Assembly: GCF_003254545.1 (NCBI RefSeq)
Contig: NZ_QJRH01000072.1
Coordinates: 248,001 to 312,000, forward strand
Direction of reading: 5' to 3'
DNA length: 64,000 nt
From: Flavobacterium tistrianum
GTDB taxonomy: Bacteria; Bacteroidota; Bacteroidia; Flavobacteriales; Flavobacteriaceae
Shown: one piece after another, positions 52,590 through 60,830 of the stretch
How the letters are laid out: each line of letters starts with the position of its first letter
Position numbering within the stretch: the stretch's first letter is position 1
The notes under the pieces: generated by a model
The model's input: the letters and a program-made list of their open reading frames with translations, nothing else
Database searches by the model: none
What the model was told of the DNA's origin: nothing
Translations under genes and position numbers: made by a program

Positions 52590-53588
52590 TTAGCTGATCG
52601 CTTTTTTTAATTTTTTGAAAAAGACTTCTTCTCTATTGGCAATTTCCAAAAGTTCATCGGCAATAGTGTTGTAGGCATCTTCTTTGGCACTTCTGTTTTT
52701 GTAAATACGTGAAGCTTCAACAGCAAAATCACGCCATGAATCTCCAATTTGAGTCATTTCTTTAGAAAGTTCTTTCAGTTCTTCGTTAGCTAAAATAACT
52801 GAAGCTTCTTGTAAAAATGCCGCATAAATAAAACGGAAACCACCGCCTCCAGTTCCAATTTCTTCCTGCATACGAACCATTTGCGCCAAGTAGTGATTGG
52901 CTTTTCTGACTCCGTGTTTCTTAGGCCATTTACGAATCTGGCGAGAAACCATTTTGATGCCGCGAACTCCAACAATTGGCATTGGCGCTAGCATATCTCT
53001 ACACGTATTTTTGATTCCTTTAATGATGGCACTTTTTAAATCGACATCTTTTGGAATCTGAATTGGATAGTACATTTGTCCGCGAGGCGCAAAAGCTCCT
53101 TTGGCAAAACGTACTTTATTCATGTCTTCGTAAGTTAAAGTCGTAACGGTTTCCATAACAGGATCGCTCACTAAATACTCGGTTTCGGTTTTTCCGTAAA
53201 CGACTAAATTGTGTGCATTGAAATGAAAACGATATTCGTCAGGAAAATAACTTAAATTGTAAACGCCAACCTGTAATCCGGTTGGGATATTATTTTTTAA
53301 ATTTTCGTCTAATGCTTTATTGGCATTTGAAACAGAAGAAAATTTTTGTCTTTTTATTTTTAAATTTAATCGATTAGCTACTTTATTGAAAATCTGTCCA
53401 GGCAAAGTTCTGTAACTGATTGCCGGTGCATGATTCACTTTTATAAAAGGCAGATATACAAAAAACAATCCAGAGCCAATACCAAAAACCATCGGTTCGC
53501 TAATGTTTAGTCCGCTGTTTTTTAGCAGATTTGACGCTACTCCATTCTCGCAATGAGCAGACTGATGATGTGTGAAAGTTAATTCCAT
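52590..53588 (-). CDS. BtrH-like cysteine acyltransferase
   Basis: A 332-residue protein with an N-terminal BtrH-type domain (about 1-150) and a helical C-terminal part. The catalytic set fits Cys13 in AHCENG, His126 in FNAHNLVV and Asp142 in VSDPV. BtrH of butirosin synthesis moves an acyl group from an ACP to an amine. Here it is a good candidate for joining the ACP-bound polyene to the resorcinol. It directly abuts the next gene upstream. Confidence 0.75.
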   Translation of the reverse strand: MELTFTHHQSAHCENGVASNLLKNSGLNISEPMVFGIGSGLFFVYLPFIKVNHAPAISYRTLPGQIFNKVANRLNLKIKRQKFSSVSNANKALDENLKNNIPTGLQVGVYNLSYFPDEYRFHFNAHNLVVYGKTETEYLVSDPVMETVTTLTYEDMNKVRFAKGAFAPRGQMYYPIQIPKDVDLKSAIIKGIKNTCRDMLAPMPIVGVRGIKMVSRQIRKWPKKHGVRKANHYLAQMVRMQEEIGTGGGGFRFIYAAFLQEASVILANEELKELSKEMTQIGDSWRDFAVEASRIYKNRSAKEDAYNTIADELLEIANREEVFFKKLKKAIS

Positions 53589-53993
53589 TTATTTGGTAAT
53601 GCTGTTTTTTAATTCTTCGATTGATACTCCAAAAGTATCTGCATATTTTTTCAGGATTTTATCGTTTAGTTTGGCAAAAACACTAGGTTTAAAATGTCTT
53701 TTTACGCGCCATTTCCAAAATCCCACGTAACTGGATAATATGTTAAGATCCATTTTATTGGCTTCCATAAAATACACAATCGGACTTACTTCGCCGTTTA
53801 AAACCTGTTGTTTCGCATCGGCAATTCGTTCGTTTATTTCATCAATAGAATTTGAAAGTGCTATTGTTTTAGGTTCCCAGCCTGTACTTAAAGTTGTGGT
53901 ATAATTACCGTTTTCATCTGTTGCGTACAAAAGTTCTTTAACGTTGTTTTTCGTTAAGTTGCTTTGATCCTGAGGTACTTTATCTTTTTCCAT
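53589..53993 (-). CDS. Small cluster protein of unknown function
   Basis: A protein of about 134 residues, soluble and helical in its C-terminal half (SPIVYFMEANKMDLNILSSY, WRVKRHFKPSVFAKLND, LKKYADTFGVSIEELKN). The last part has a helix-turn-helix-like rhythm. I do not know the family. The ATG at 53993 is used since the TTG-type start at 54038 would overlap the next gene. It may partner with the BtrH-like protein, whose gene abuts it. Confidence 0.6.
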   Translation of the reverse strand: MEKDKVPQDQSNLTKNNVKELLYATDENGNYTTTLSTGWEPKTIALSNSIDEINERIADAKQQVLNGEVSPIVYFMEANKMDLNILSSYVGFWKWRVKRHFKPSVFAKLNDKILKKYADTFGVSIEELKNSITK

Positions 53994-54001
53994 ATTGTTT
54001 T

Positions 54002-54319
54002 TTAATTTGTTAGCAGTATTCCAGCTAACACAACACATAAACTAACCACTAAAAATCCAAGATTTGCAAAAGCTAGGGTCTTTTTTTTCTTTACAAATAA
54101 ATAAATCATTTCTATAAGTAATCCGAAATAAAACGCTTGGGTAATTAAAAATCCAATGATGAATAATCCTAATCCTCCATCAACATGTCTATGTTCATTT
54201 CCCTCACAATATTTATGTGGATCAAAAGTCAAAGACCAAAATAAGAAAACCACAGCAAGTAAAAGAACCAAAATCCCAATGCGTATAGCAAAATGTAAAA
54301 TGATTTTTTTTAAATCCAT
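54002..54319 (-). CDS. Small membrane protein of the cluster
   Basis: A 105-residue protein with three membrane helices (about residues 8-28, 49-73 and 80-103) and a short His-rich loop (CEGNEHRHVDGG). The function is unknown. It overlaps the ApeP-like gene by one base. Confidence 0.6.
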   Translation of the reverse strand: MDLKKIILHFAIRIGILVLLLAVVFLFWSLTFDPHKYCEGNEHRHVDGGLGLFIIGFLITQAFYFGLLIEMIYLFVKKKKTLAFANLGFLVVSLCVVLAGILLTN

Positions 54320-54780
54320 TATGCCGAAACCGTCTTTTGAATAAACAAGTTAATTTCGCATTCTAAGAGTATCTGGTCTTCGACTGCACTTTTACAGCTC
54401 ATTGTACATAAAGTATAATCATCGCCAGTAAATTTCGAAACTAAATTGGCTTTGGTTATAATTGTTTCGCCGACTTTTGGCAGTGCATGAATTTTTACAT
54501 TTTTTAAAGCACTGATAAATCCGATTACGTTTACGTTTTCATTTTCTAGTCCGTTATCGTCAAAAAAGTATTTTTTTCCAACAATTGCAGAACAAGTTTG
54601 TGCTGTATTTTCGATCAAACCCGCTTCAATAAAAGTATCGTTTTGAACAAAAATATTGTTTGCTTCAACAAGAAAAACAGTTTCTACTGAACTTGAATCG
54701 ATATTCAAAATCAAATCCACCATAAGCATCGGTGCTCGGTGCGGTAAATAATTTTGTATGTCAACAGCAGTAGCTTTCAT
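54319..54780 (-). CDS. ApeP-like dehydratase (copy 1)
   Basis: A 153-residue hot-dog protein with the ApeP-type pattern YLPHRAPMLMVD and GLIENTAQ. It lacks the FabZ HFPG motif. In aryl polyene synthesis ApeP works with ApeI to dehydrate 3-hydroxyacyl-ACPs. Its upstream neighbour is a paralogue. Confidence 0.78.
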   Translation of the reverse strand: MKATAVDIQNYLPHRAPMLMVDLILNIDSSSVETVFLVEANNIFVQNDTFIEAGLIENTAQTCSAIVGKKYFFDDNGLENENVNVIGFISALKNVKIHALPKVGETIITKANLVSKFTGDDYTLCTMSCKSAVEDQILLECEINLFIQKTVSA

Positions 54781-54787
54781 TATTGTT

Positions 54788-55219
54788 TTATTTTGCCAAA
54801 ACAGTTTTCATTTGTCCTCTGGCAATTTCTTCATTATTCAAAGTCGTCACAATATCCACCAAAGTAATTCCTGCAAATTCCTGCAGAATCGTTACTTGAG
54901 ACTGAATATTGTCGCTTAGTTTTGGAAGTTTTTTAATCTCAATTTCTTTAATAGATCCGATATAACCCGTTGGAGCAATTTCGTTTCTTAAAAAATATTG
55001 ATATCCTGTATGCAATGCCACAGATTGTGCCATGTGTTCGATTAATCCAGCTTCAAGAAAAATATCATTTGAAACAAAAATATTATCACGCTGAATTTGT
55101 AAACCAGCAACCAAAGAAGTTTCAGAATAAGAATGCATAGCATCTACCATCACAAAAGGGAACTTTTGTGGCAGTAAATTTTCTACCATTTCTTTTTCTA
55201 AAAGTGCCATTGTTTCCAT
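54788..55219 (-). CDS. ApeP-like dehydratase (copy 2)
   Basis: A protein of about 143 residues with LLPQKFPFVMVD and GLIEHMAQSVALHTGYQ. It is a paralogue of the gene downstream (7-base gap). The start is placed at the ATG overlapping the darB stop as TAATG; ATG 55210 is the alternative and the TTG at 55225 is less likely. Confidence 0.76.
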   Translation of the reverse strand: METMALLEKEMVENLLPQKFPFVMVDAMHSYSETSLVAGLQIQRDNIFVSNDIFLEAGLIEHMAQSVALHTGYQYFLRNEIAPTGYIGSIKEIEIKKLPKLSDNIQSQVTILQEFAGITLVDIVTTLNNEEIARGQMKTVLAK

Positions 55220-56352
55220 TAGCAAACCGTTAAATATGCATACGCGAAAGAGAATCTTCCGCTTTCTGGAACAGATAATAAAATTTTATCTCCTTTTTTC
55301 AAATTTCCTGAATTCAATAATTCTTCAAGAGCTAGGTAAATAGAAGCAGAGCCAACATTTCCAACTCGAGAAAGATTCATGAACCATTTGTCATCGCTCA
55401 TTCCGATACCTTTTTCGTTTAATCCTTTTTTCAATCCTTCCACAAAAAAGTTAGAAGAAACGTGAGGAATAAAGTAATTGATATCTTCCGATTTAATATT
55501 GTTTTTATCCATTGCCTCTTTCATGCTTTCTGCACCTTTTGACAGGATAAATTCATCTAATAATTTAACGTCTTGTTTTATAGAAAAAACAGATTCGTTT
55601 AGCCATTGTTCTGGAGAATAATCGCTCCAGCCTTTAATTTCTCCATTTTCCAATTTATCACCTCCAGCGTACATGCAAGTTTCCAATTCGTACGCATACG
55701 AAAAAGCTTCCATCCATTCGATTTTTAGCGAAATAGGTCCTCTTGGTTTATTTTCTAATAAAAAAGCTCCAGCACCGTCAGATAACATCCAACGAAGGAA
55801 ATCTTTTTTGAAAGCAATAATTGGCTGTTCTTCAAGGCTTTTTAAATTGTCGGCCTCGTGATTGTATTTTTGAGCATTCAGCCAAGTCGAAACTTTTTCA
55901 GAACCTGTGCAGATTGCATTTTTTGAATTTCCAGATTTTATAGAAAGAAAACCAAATTTAAGAGAGTTCATTCCGGCACAGCAAACTCCTGTTGAAGAGT
56001 TTAATTCTACCGATTTGTTTTTTAGAAGACCGTGAACCATCGCAGCATGCGAAGGCAGAAATATGTCAGGAGTTGAGGTCCCGCATGAAAGTACTTCTAC
56101 ATCTTGAGGCGTAAAATTTTCGTCGAATAATGGTAAAATGGCATTTCTTGTTAATTCGGCATTGCTGTGTGTGCTTTTTCCGTCTTTGTCAACAGCGTAA
56201 TATCGGCTTGTAATTTTATTGTTGCGCAAAATAATACGTCTTGCTTTAGAAGCAGTATCATTGATAAGGCCCAAGTAGGCTTCCATTTCGTCATTTGAAA
56301 CGGCTTCGTTTGGCAAATATTTTGCAGCTTTTGTAATATATACTTCAAACAT
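55219..56352 (-). CDS. darB: Dialkylresorcinol ketosynthase DarB
   Basis: A 377-residue KAS III-like enzyme. The triad is Cys125 in GVCCAGMNSL, His297 in IPHVSSNF and Asn332 in RVGNVGSASI. DarB condenses a beta-ketoacyl chain with an acyl chain to begin the dialkylresorcinol half of flexirubin. Its gene lies 17 bases after darA, as in described dar loci. It is coupled (TAATG) to the downstream dehydratase gene. Confidence 0.9.
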   Translation of the reverse strand: MFEVYITKAAKYLPNEAVSNDEMEAYLGLINDTASKARRIILRNNKITSRYYAVDKDGKSTHSNAELTRNAILPLFDENFTPQDVEVLSCGTSTPDIFLPSHAAMVHGLLKNKSVELNSSTGVCCAGMNSLKFGFLSIKSGNSKNAICTGSEKVSTWLNAQKYNHEADNLKSLEEQPIIAFKKDFLRWMLSDGAGAFLLENKPRGPISLKIEWMEAFSYAYELETCMYAGGDKLENGEIKGWSDYSPEQWLNESVFSIKQDVKLLDEFILSKGAESMKEAMDKNNIKSEDINYFIPHVSSNFFVEGLKKGLNEKGIGMSDDKWFMNLSRVGNVGSASIYLALEELLNSGNLKKGDKILLSVPESGRFSFAYAYLTVC

Positions 56353-56369
56353 AATCTAAATTTCGTCTT

Positions 56370-57272
56370 CTAAACTCCCTGATAATATTGAGTTTCCTTT
56401 TTTATAGTTTTTAACTTAAGCGGATAGGTAATAAGGTGCAATATATACACTATTGGTGAAATTAACCATATCGCAAGGAATAAATAAACATTAAATACTT
56501 TAAGCAGCTGTTTTCGTTTTTTTTGATTTTTATAAATGATGTTTGACCATTTATTAAAAATTTTATTGGCCGTTTTGTCAACAGTAACTAAATAGGAACT
56601 TATTTTTACAGCGCCTGCCTCGACCAATTTTGGCTGTAATTGCGTTAAATTGTCTTTTTGTAAAGAATCAAGCATGATTTCTCCAAACTGACTCGATTCT
56701 TGTATGTCTTTTTCTGAAACTCCCGGAAGCGGAAAAATACCTAAATATTTTTTCTTAACTCCAGAAAACATCCATTCTACAATTGTAATCACGCTGATTA
56801 AATTTCCAACGCGGTCTACCAAAGCTACATTTCCAACCAAATTGGCATTGGCTTTTCTCAGTAAAACTTTGATTTTTTCCTGAGCCATAATCCACATATT
56901 TCTTGAACCGCTGATAGTAATAACAGGCGTATTGTTCAAAATTTTCTTGGCATCGTTACTTTTCAAAAAGGAATTGATCGGAATTGAAGGCGATAAATAC
57001 CAAACCTGATAATGAAATAAAACTAGATCAAACTTTGTATTTAGGATTTCTTCTGGAACAGGTTTTAATGCTGTTGGAATCTGTAAAAATGATTCTGGAA
57101 ATGCATCAAAAAATGATTCTTTGTTCCAAGGAAATGGGAACGGTTTTTCTAATTGTATTTCGTGAAATGTGAGATTTATTTCGTCTGAATTTAGAAATGG
57201 TTTTGCAATATTTCTTGCAATAGATTCCAATTGTCCAGATTGTGTATAATAAATTACGAGAACATTTTTCAT
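56370..57272 (-). CDS. darA: Dialkylresorcinol condensing enzyme DarA
   Basis: A 300-residue protein of the DarA family, with a flavodoxin-like N-terminus (VLVIYYTQSGQLESIA) and a Trp/Phe/Pro-rich PFPFPWNKESFFDAFPESF block typical for DarA. Residues about 255-285 are hydrophobic (VYLFLAIWLISPIVYILHLI) and could anchor it to the membrane. It closes the ring formed from DarB products. A -7 promoter box lies upstream. Confidence 0.9.
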   Translation of the reverse strand: MKNVLVIYYTQSGQLESIARNIAKPFLNSDEINLTFHEIQLEKPFPFPWNKESFFDAFPESFLQIPTALKPVPEEILNTKFDLVLFHYQVWYLSPSIPINSFLKSNDAKKILNNTPVITISGSRNMWIMAQEKIKVLLRKANANLVGNVALVDRVGNLISVITIVEWMFSGVKKKYLGIFPLPGVSEKDIQESSQFGEIMLDSLQKDNLTQLQPKLVEAGAVKISSYLVTVDKTANKIFNKWSNIIYKNQKKRKQLLKVFNVYLFLAIWLISPIVYILHLITYPLKLKTIKKETQYYQGV

Positions 57273-57298
57273 TTAGGTCTTTTGGCTTTGGTGGTTCG

Positions 57299-57306
57299 CA
57301 AAAGTA
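57299..57306 (-). promoter_or_regulatory. Putative promoter -7 box for darA
   Basis: On the minus strand this reads TACTTTTG (TAnnTTTG), 26 bases before the darA ATG. The 137-base gap to the next gene upstream would allow an internal promoter for darA-darB and later genes. No TTG is present at the usual distance. Confidence 0.5.
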
Positions 57307-57409
57307 AGTAAATTTATTTAAACGAATTTTCTTATTTCAACCAATGACATAGAATTCCCAATTTTTTGATTTATTGAAAAAAACTAAACTGAAAAGTGTT
57401 TGTTTGATG

Positions 57410-58309
57410 CTATTTTGACAATGAATTTTTGTTTGCTAACTGGTTCCAAAAATCAAAATAATTGAACCATTGTAATGGATAACGGGTCAAGATGCTTTCT
57501 ACGCTTTTTAAATATTCCTTCAAAAGCGCTTTTTCGTCGCGGTGTTTTACTTCGGCTTCTCTTGCGTACAAATGATAATGAAGATTTGGTTCTTTCATTA
57601 CGTAAACAAAAACTACTGGAACTTTTAATCGCGAAGCAATTAAAAATGGCCCTGCAGGAAAATTGGCTTCTTTGCCAAGCAAGTTTTCAGAAAGAGATTT
57701 AGTTCCTTCAAAATAACGATCGCCTGTAAAGCAGATTAATTCGTTTTTGGCCAAAGCGGCATTGATCTCAAAAATATGAGAGAGATCTTCTTTGATGATA
57801 ATAAATTTTACGGTTGGTTTTTGAGAAACGCTTTCCAGATAATTTTTAATGGCAGAATGCTCTAAATCTGTTGTAACAAGATTGATTTGGAAATTAAGGT
57901 CAATGTCTCCCAGAAAATGTTCTGCAATTTCAAAATTACCAACATGAGCGCTAATTAACACGCCACCTTTTTTCTCAGCGAGTAATTTTTTTAGTATTTC
58001 TATTCCGTCAAATTCATAGGTGAATTTATTTCGCATTCCTGCCGAAATGGAAACTTTGTCAATAATGGTCTGTCCAAAAGTATAATAGCTTTTGAAAACC
58101 ATTTTTTTGGATTTGAAATAGGAGTATTGAAGTCTTTCTTTAAAATAATAGAAAATGGCTCTGTTGCTTTTTCTTAGAAATAAAAAATAATAAGAAGCAA
58201 CAAAATAAAGTAAGACATAAGCAGCTTTCACACCCGCTTTTTGAATTAAAAAAACGAATATTTTATAACCTAATACAGTTCCTTTGGATTTACCATCCCA
58301 TTGACTCAT
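57410..58309 (-). CDS. LpxL/HtrB-like lysophospholipid acyltransferase
   Basis: A 299-residue inner-membrane protein of the lipid A acyltransferase family. The HX4E motif is at His122 to Glu127 in SAHVGNFE, and an N-terminal membrane helix lies at about 25-45. In aryl polyene clusters such proteins are thought to transfer the polyene from ACP to a lipid or core. Here it is another candidate for esterification with the resorcinol. It abuts the ACP gene upstream. Confidence 0.85.
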   Translation of the reverse strand: MSQWDGKSKGTVLGYKIFVFLIQKAGVKAAYVLLYFVASYYFLFLRKSNRAIFYYFKERLQYSYFKSKKMVFKSYYTFGQTIIDKVSISAGMRNKFTYEFDGIEILKKLLAEKKGGVLISAHVGNFEIAEHFLGDIDLNFQINLVTTDLEHSAIKNYLESVSQKPTVKFIIIKEDLSHIFEINAALAKNELICFTGDRYFEGTKSLSENLLGKEANFPAGPFLIASRLKVPVVFVYVMKEPNLHYHLYAREAEVKHRDEKALLKEYLKSVESILTRYPLQWFNYFDFWNQLANKNSLSK

Positions 58310-58564
58310 TTAAGCTGATTTGGCTTTGATTTTAGTTTCGATTAAGTCATAAAAACTTTGAAAATCAGAAATTCCAACAAAATCTGCTTCAACTAGTTTT
58401 ACACCAAAGTTTGCCTCTATTGAAACGACTAAGTCAACATAATCCAGACTGTCTAACCCAAGTGTATCTTTTAAATTAGCATTTGGTTCAATGTCGTCAT
58501 TATCAACTTCAAATTCATCAACTAAAAAACCATTAATTTTTGCTATAATCTCTTCTTTATTCAT
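58310..58564 (-). CDS. Acyl carrier protein (cluster copy 2)
   Basis: An 84-residue ACP with attachment Ser39 in TLGLDSLDYVDL. It overlaps the upstream ketosynthase gene by 8 bases and abuts the LpxL-like gene, which suggests these three act on one another. Confidence 0.93.
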   Translation of the reverse strand: MNKEEIIAKINGFLVDEFEVDNDDIEPNANLKDTLGLDSLDYVDLVVSIEANFGVKLVEADFVGISDFQSFYDLIETKIKAKSA

Positions 58565-59792
58565 TGTTCAATTTAAACTTTTTAACCACCAACGCAGAGT
58601 TGGTTCCTCCGAAACCGAAAGAATTGGACAAAAATATGTCAAATTTTTTGTTTAACGTAGTTTTAACTAAATTTAATTTTGACGCATCTTCATCTGGGTT
58701 TTCCAAATTGATGTTTGGCGCGATAAAATCGTGCTGCATCATTAGGATAGAATAAATGATTTCGCTAGCTCCTGCCATCCAGCATTCGTGGCCTGTCATA
58801 GATTTTGTAGAACTCACTGGAGGATTTTTTTCTCCAAAAACCTCAAAAATAGCTTTTGCTTCGTTTGCGTCTCCAACAGGAGTAGAGGTTGCATGAGCAT
58901 TTATATATTCAATATCTGAAGCTTCTAATTTTGCATCATCAAGCGCACGTTTCATTGCTGTGGCTGGTCCTTCAACGTTTGGAGTTGAGATATGTCCGCC
59001 GTTTGAAGAAAATCCGTAACCGCCAATTTCTGCAATAATATTGGCTCCACGTGCAATGGCAGATTCGTAACTTTCTAGAATTAAAGTTGCTCCCCCGCCA
59101 CTCGGAATTAATCCGTCGCGACCTGTATCGAAAGGTCTTGAAGCTTTTGTCGGATCGCCTTCTCTGTTAGAAAAAACGCCTAATCCGTCAAAACTGCTCA
59201 TGGCATATTTATTAATTTCTTGTGCTCCGCCAGTAATTACAATGTCTTGAAAACCGCTTTTAATTAAAAAATAAGCCAAACCAATTGAGTGAGAACCGCT
59301 GGCACATGCTGCACTAACGGTAAGATTGATTCCACGAAGTTTAAAAATCGTAGAAAGATTCATCGTAACCGTAGAGTTCATCGATTTGAAAATAGCGCCA
59401 GAACCAATAAGAGCAGTGTCTTTTTTCTCGCGTACAATATCTGTTGCGTCAATGATTGCTTTAGAAACACTATCGTTTCCGTACATGATACCTACTTCAT
59501 GATCATCAAAAAATGCATCATCAATGTTAGCATTTTTTAAAGCTTCTATAGTGGCCATATAAGCATATTCGGTTTCTTCACCTATGCTCATACGTTGTCT
59601 TCTAGTCAATAAGTTTTTAAGATCGGCTTTCGGAACCATTCCCGTCAAGGCTGATTGAAAACCAAATTCTTTTCTTTCAGAATCAAACTGAATACCAGAT
59701 TTTCCTTCGTATAACGAATCTTTTACTTCGTCCAAAGAAGTTCCGATACAAGAATAAATTCCCATTCCAGTAATTACAACTCGTCTATTCAT
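58557..59792 (-). CDS. Beta-ketoacyl-ACP synthase (cluster copy)
   Basis: A 411-residue KAS I/II enzyme with Cys163 in SAACASGSH, His300 in NAHATSTP and His335 in TGHECWMAGA, so it is predicted active. It is likely the FabF/FabB-type enzyme of starter extension in the cluster. It overlaps the ACP gene. Confidence 0.9.
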   Translation of the reverse strand: MNRRVVITGMGIYSCIGTSLDEVKDSLYEGKSGIQFDSERKEFGFQSALTGMVPKADLKNLLTRRQRMSIGEETEYAYMATIEALKNANIDDAFFDDHEVGIMYGNDSVSKAIIDATDIVREKKDTALIGSGAIFKSMNSTVTMNLSTIFKLRGINLTVSAACASGSHSIGLAYFLIKSGFQDIVITGGAQEINKYAMSSFDGLGVFSNREGDPTKASRPFDTGRDGLIPSGGGATLILESYESAIARGANIIAEIGGYGFSSNGGHISTPNVEGPATAMKRALDDAKLEASDIEYINAHATSTPVGDANEAKAIFEVFGEKNPPVSSTKSMTGHECWMAGASEIIYSILMMQHDFIAPNINLENPDEDASKLNLVKTTLNKKFDIFLSNSFGFGGTNSALVVKKFKLNNE

Positions 59793-59865
59793 CGTCTTTC
59801 AAAAGTAATTTTTTATCCTTAAAGTGTAATTTTTAAAACAAAGGCACAAAGTTTTTATTTTTTAA

Positions 59866-59945
59866 TCTCGCAAAGTCGCAGAGTCGCAAAGTTTTATTTA
59901 AAAAGGACTTTAAAAAAGAACCTTTGCGACTCTGCGACTTTGCGA
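59866..59945. repeat. Perfect 25-bp inverted repeat in 59793-60001 gap
   Basis: Arms 59866-59890 and 59921-59945 are exact reverse complements around a 30-base spacer. Each arm contains the words GCAAAGTCGC and GAGTCGCAAAG. It fills the gap between the fabG-type and ketosynthase genes. Confidence 0.88.
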
Positions 59946-60001
59946 GCATTTTTTTTGTTAAGTAAAAAACTTAAAAATAAACTTCGCAAACATAGTATTC
60001 T

Positions 60002-60733
60002 TTAAGAATATATTCCGCCATTTATGTTGATAATTTCTCCTGTAATATAGCTTGCTTTTTTAGAAATCAAAAAGCTTACCAAATCTGCCACTTCTTCTGC
60101 TTCGCCAAAACGGTTAACAGGAATTAATTTTAATAATTCTTTTTCGTCCAGTTGGCTCGTCATATCGGTTCTAATGAAACCTGGAGCGACAGCATTTACA
60201 GTAATATTTCGTTTTGCAACTTCTTGAGCCAAAGCTTTTGTAGCCGCAACAATGGCACCTTTTGCAGCCGAATAATTGGCTTGTCCTGCAGTTCCTTTTA
60301 CTCCAGAAACCGAAACCATATTTACGATTCTGCCGTATTTGTTGCGTAACATTTTTTGAATAAAAAACTGTGTAACATTAAAGAAACCGTTTACACTTGT
60401 ATTCATAACACCATTCCAGTCTTCTGGAGTCATCCACATAAAAAGACCATCTTTTGTGATTCCGGCATTGTTTACAATTGCTTCAACTAATTTTTCAGGA
60501 TTAGCTTCCTGCCAAGCAGTTAGAACATTTTGTACGTTTTCAAAATTAGAAACATCAAATCCTAAGATTTCGCCTGTTGCGCCTAATTTTTGTACTTCTT
60601 GTAATGTTTCTTCGGCAGCTGTTTTATTCGAATGATAATTAATCAGAATATGATAATCGGATTCTACGGCAAGTTTTTTACAAATCGCACTTCCAATTCC
60701 TCTCGAACCGCCTGTTACTAATACACATTTCAT
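60002..60733 (-). CDS. 3-oxoacyl-ACP reductase (FabG type)
   Basis: A 243-residue short-chain dehydrogenase. NADPH motif TGGSRGIG (7-14), NNAG (88-91) and Ser141, Tyr154, Lys158 in the YSAAK box are all present. It should reduce the 3-ketoacyl-ACPs in polyene synthesis (ApeQ-like role). A housekeeping fabG is presumably elsewhere. Confidence 0.92.
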   Translation of the reverse strand: MKCVLVTGGSRGIGSAICKKLAVESDYHILINYHSNKTAAEETLQEVQKLGATGEILGFDVSNFENVQNVLTAWQEANPEKLVEAIVNNAGITKDGLFMWMTPEDWNGVMNTSVNGFFNVTQFFIQKMLRNKYGRIVNMVSVSGVKGTAGQANYSAAKGAIVAATKALAQEVAKRNITVNAVAPGFIRTDMTSQLDEKELLKLIPVNRFGEAEEVADLVSFLISKKASYITGEIININGGIYS

Positions 60734-60761
60734 TTAATGTAGGTTTTGTTTTTTATTCATA

Positions 60762-60800
60762 ATAAATGAAACCGCCTTATAAAAACGCGATTTCATTTAT
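60762..60800. repeat. Hairpin between fabG-type and WG-repeat genes
   Basis: A 14-bp stem (60762-60775 with 60787-60800, one mismatch) with an 11-base loop. It has no T run on the minus strand, so it may be a processing or mRNA-stability element. Confidence 0.5.
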
Positions 60801-60830
60801 GCAAAGTTCTAATTTATTTGGAGATAAATA

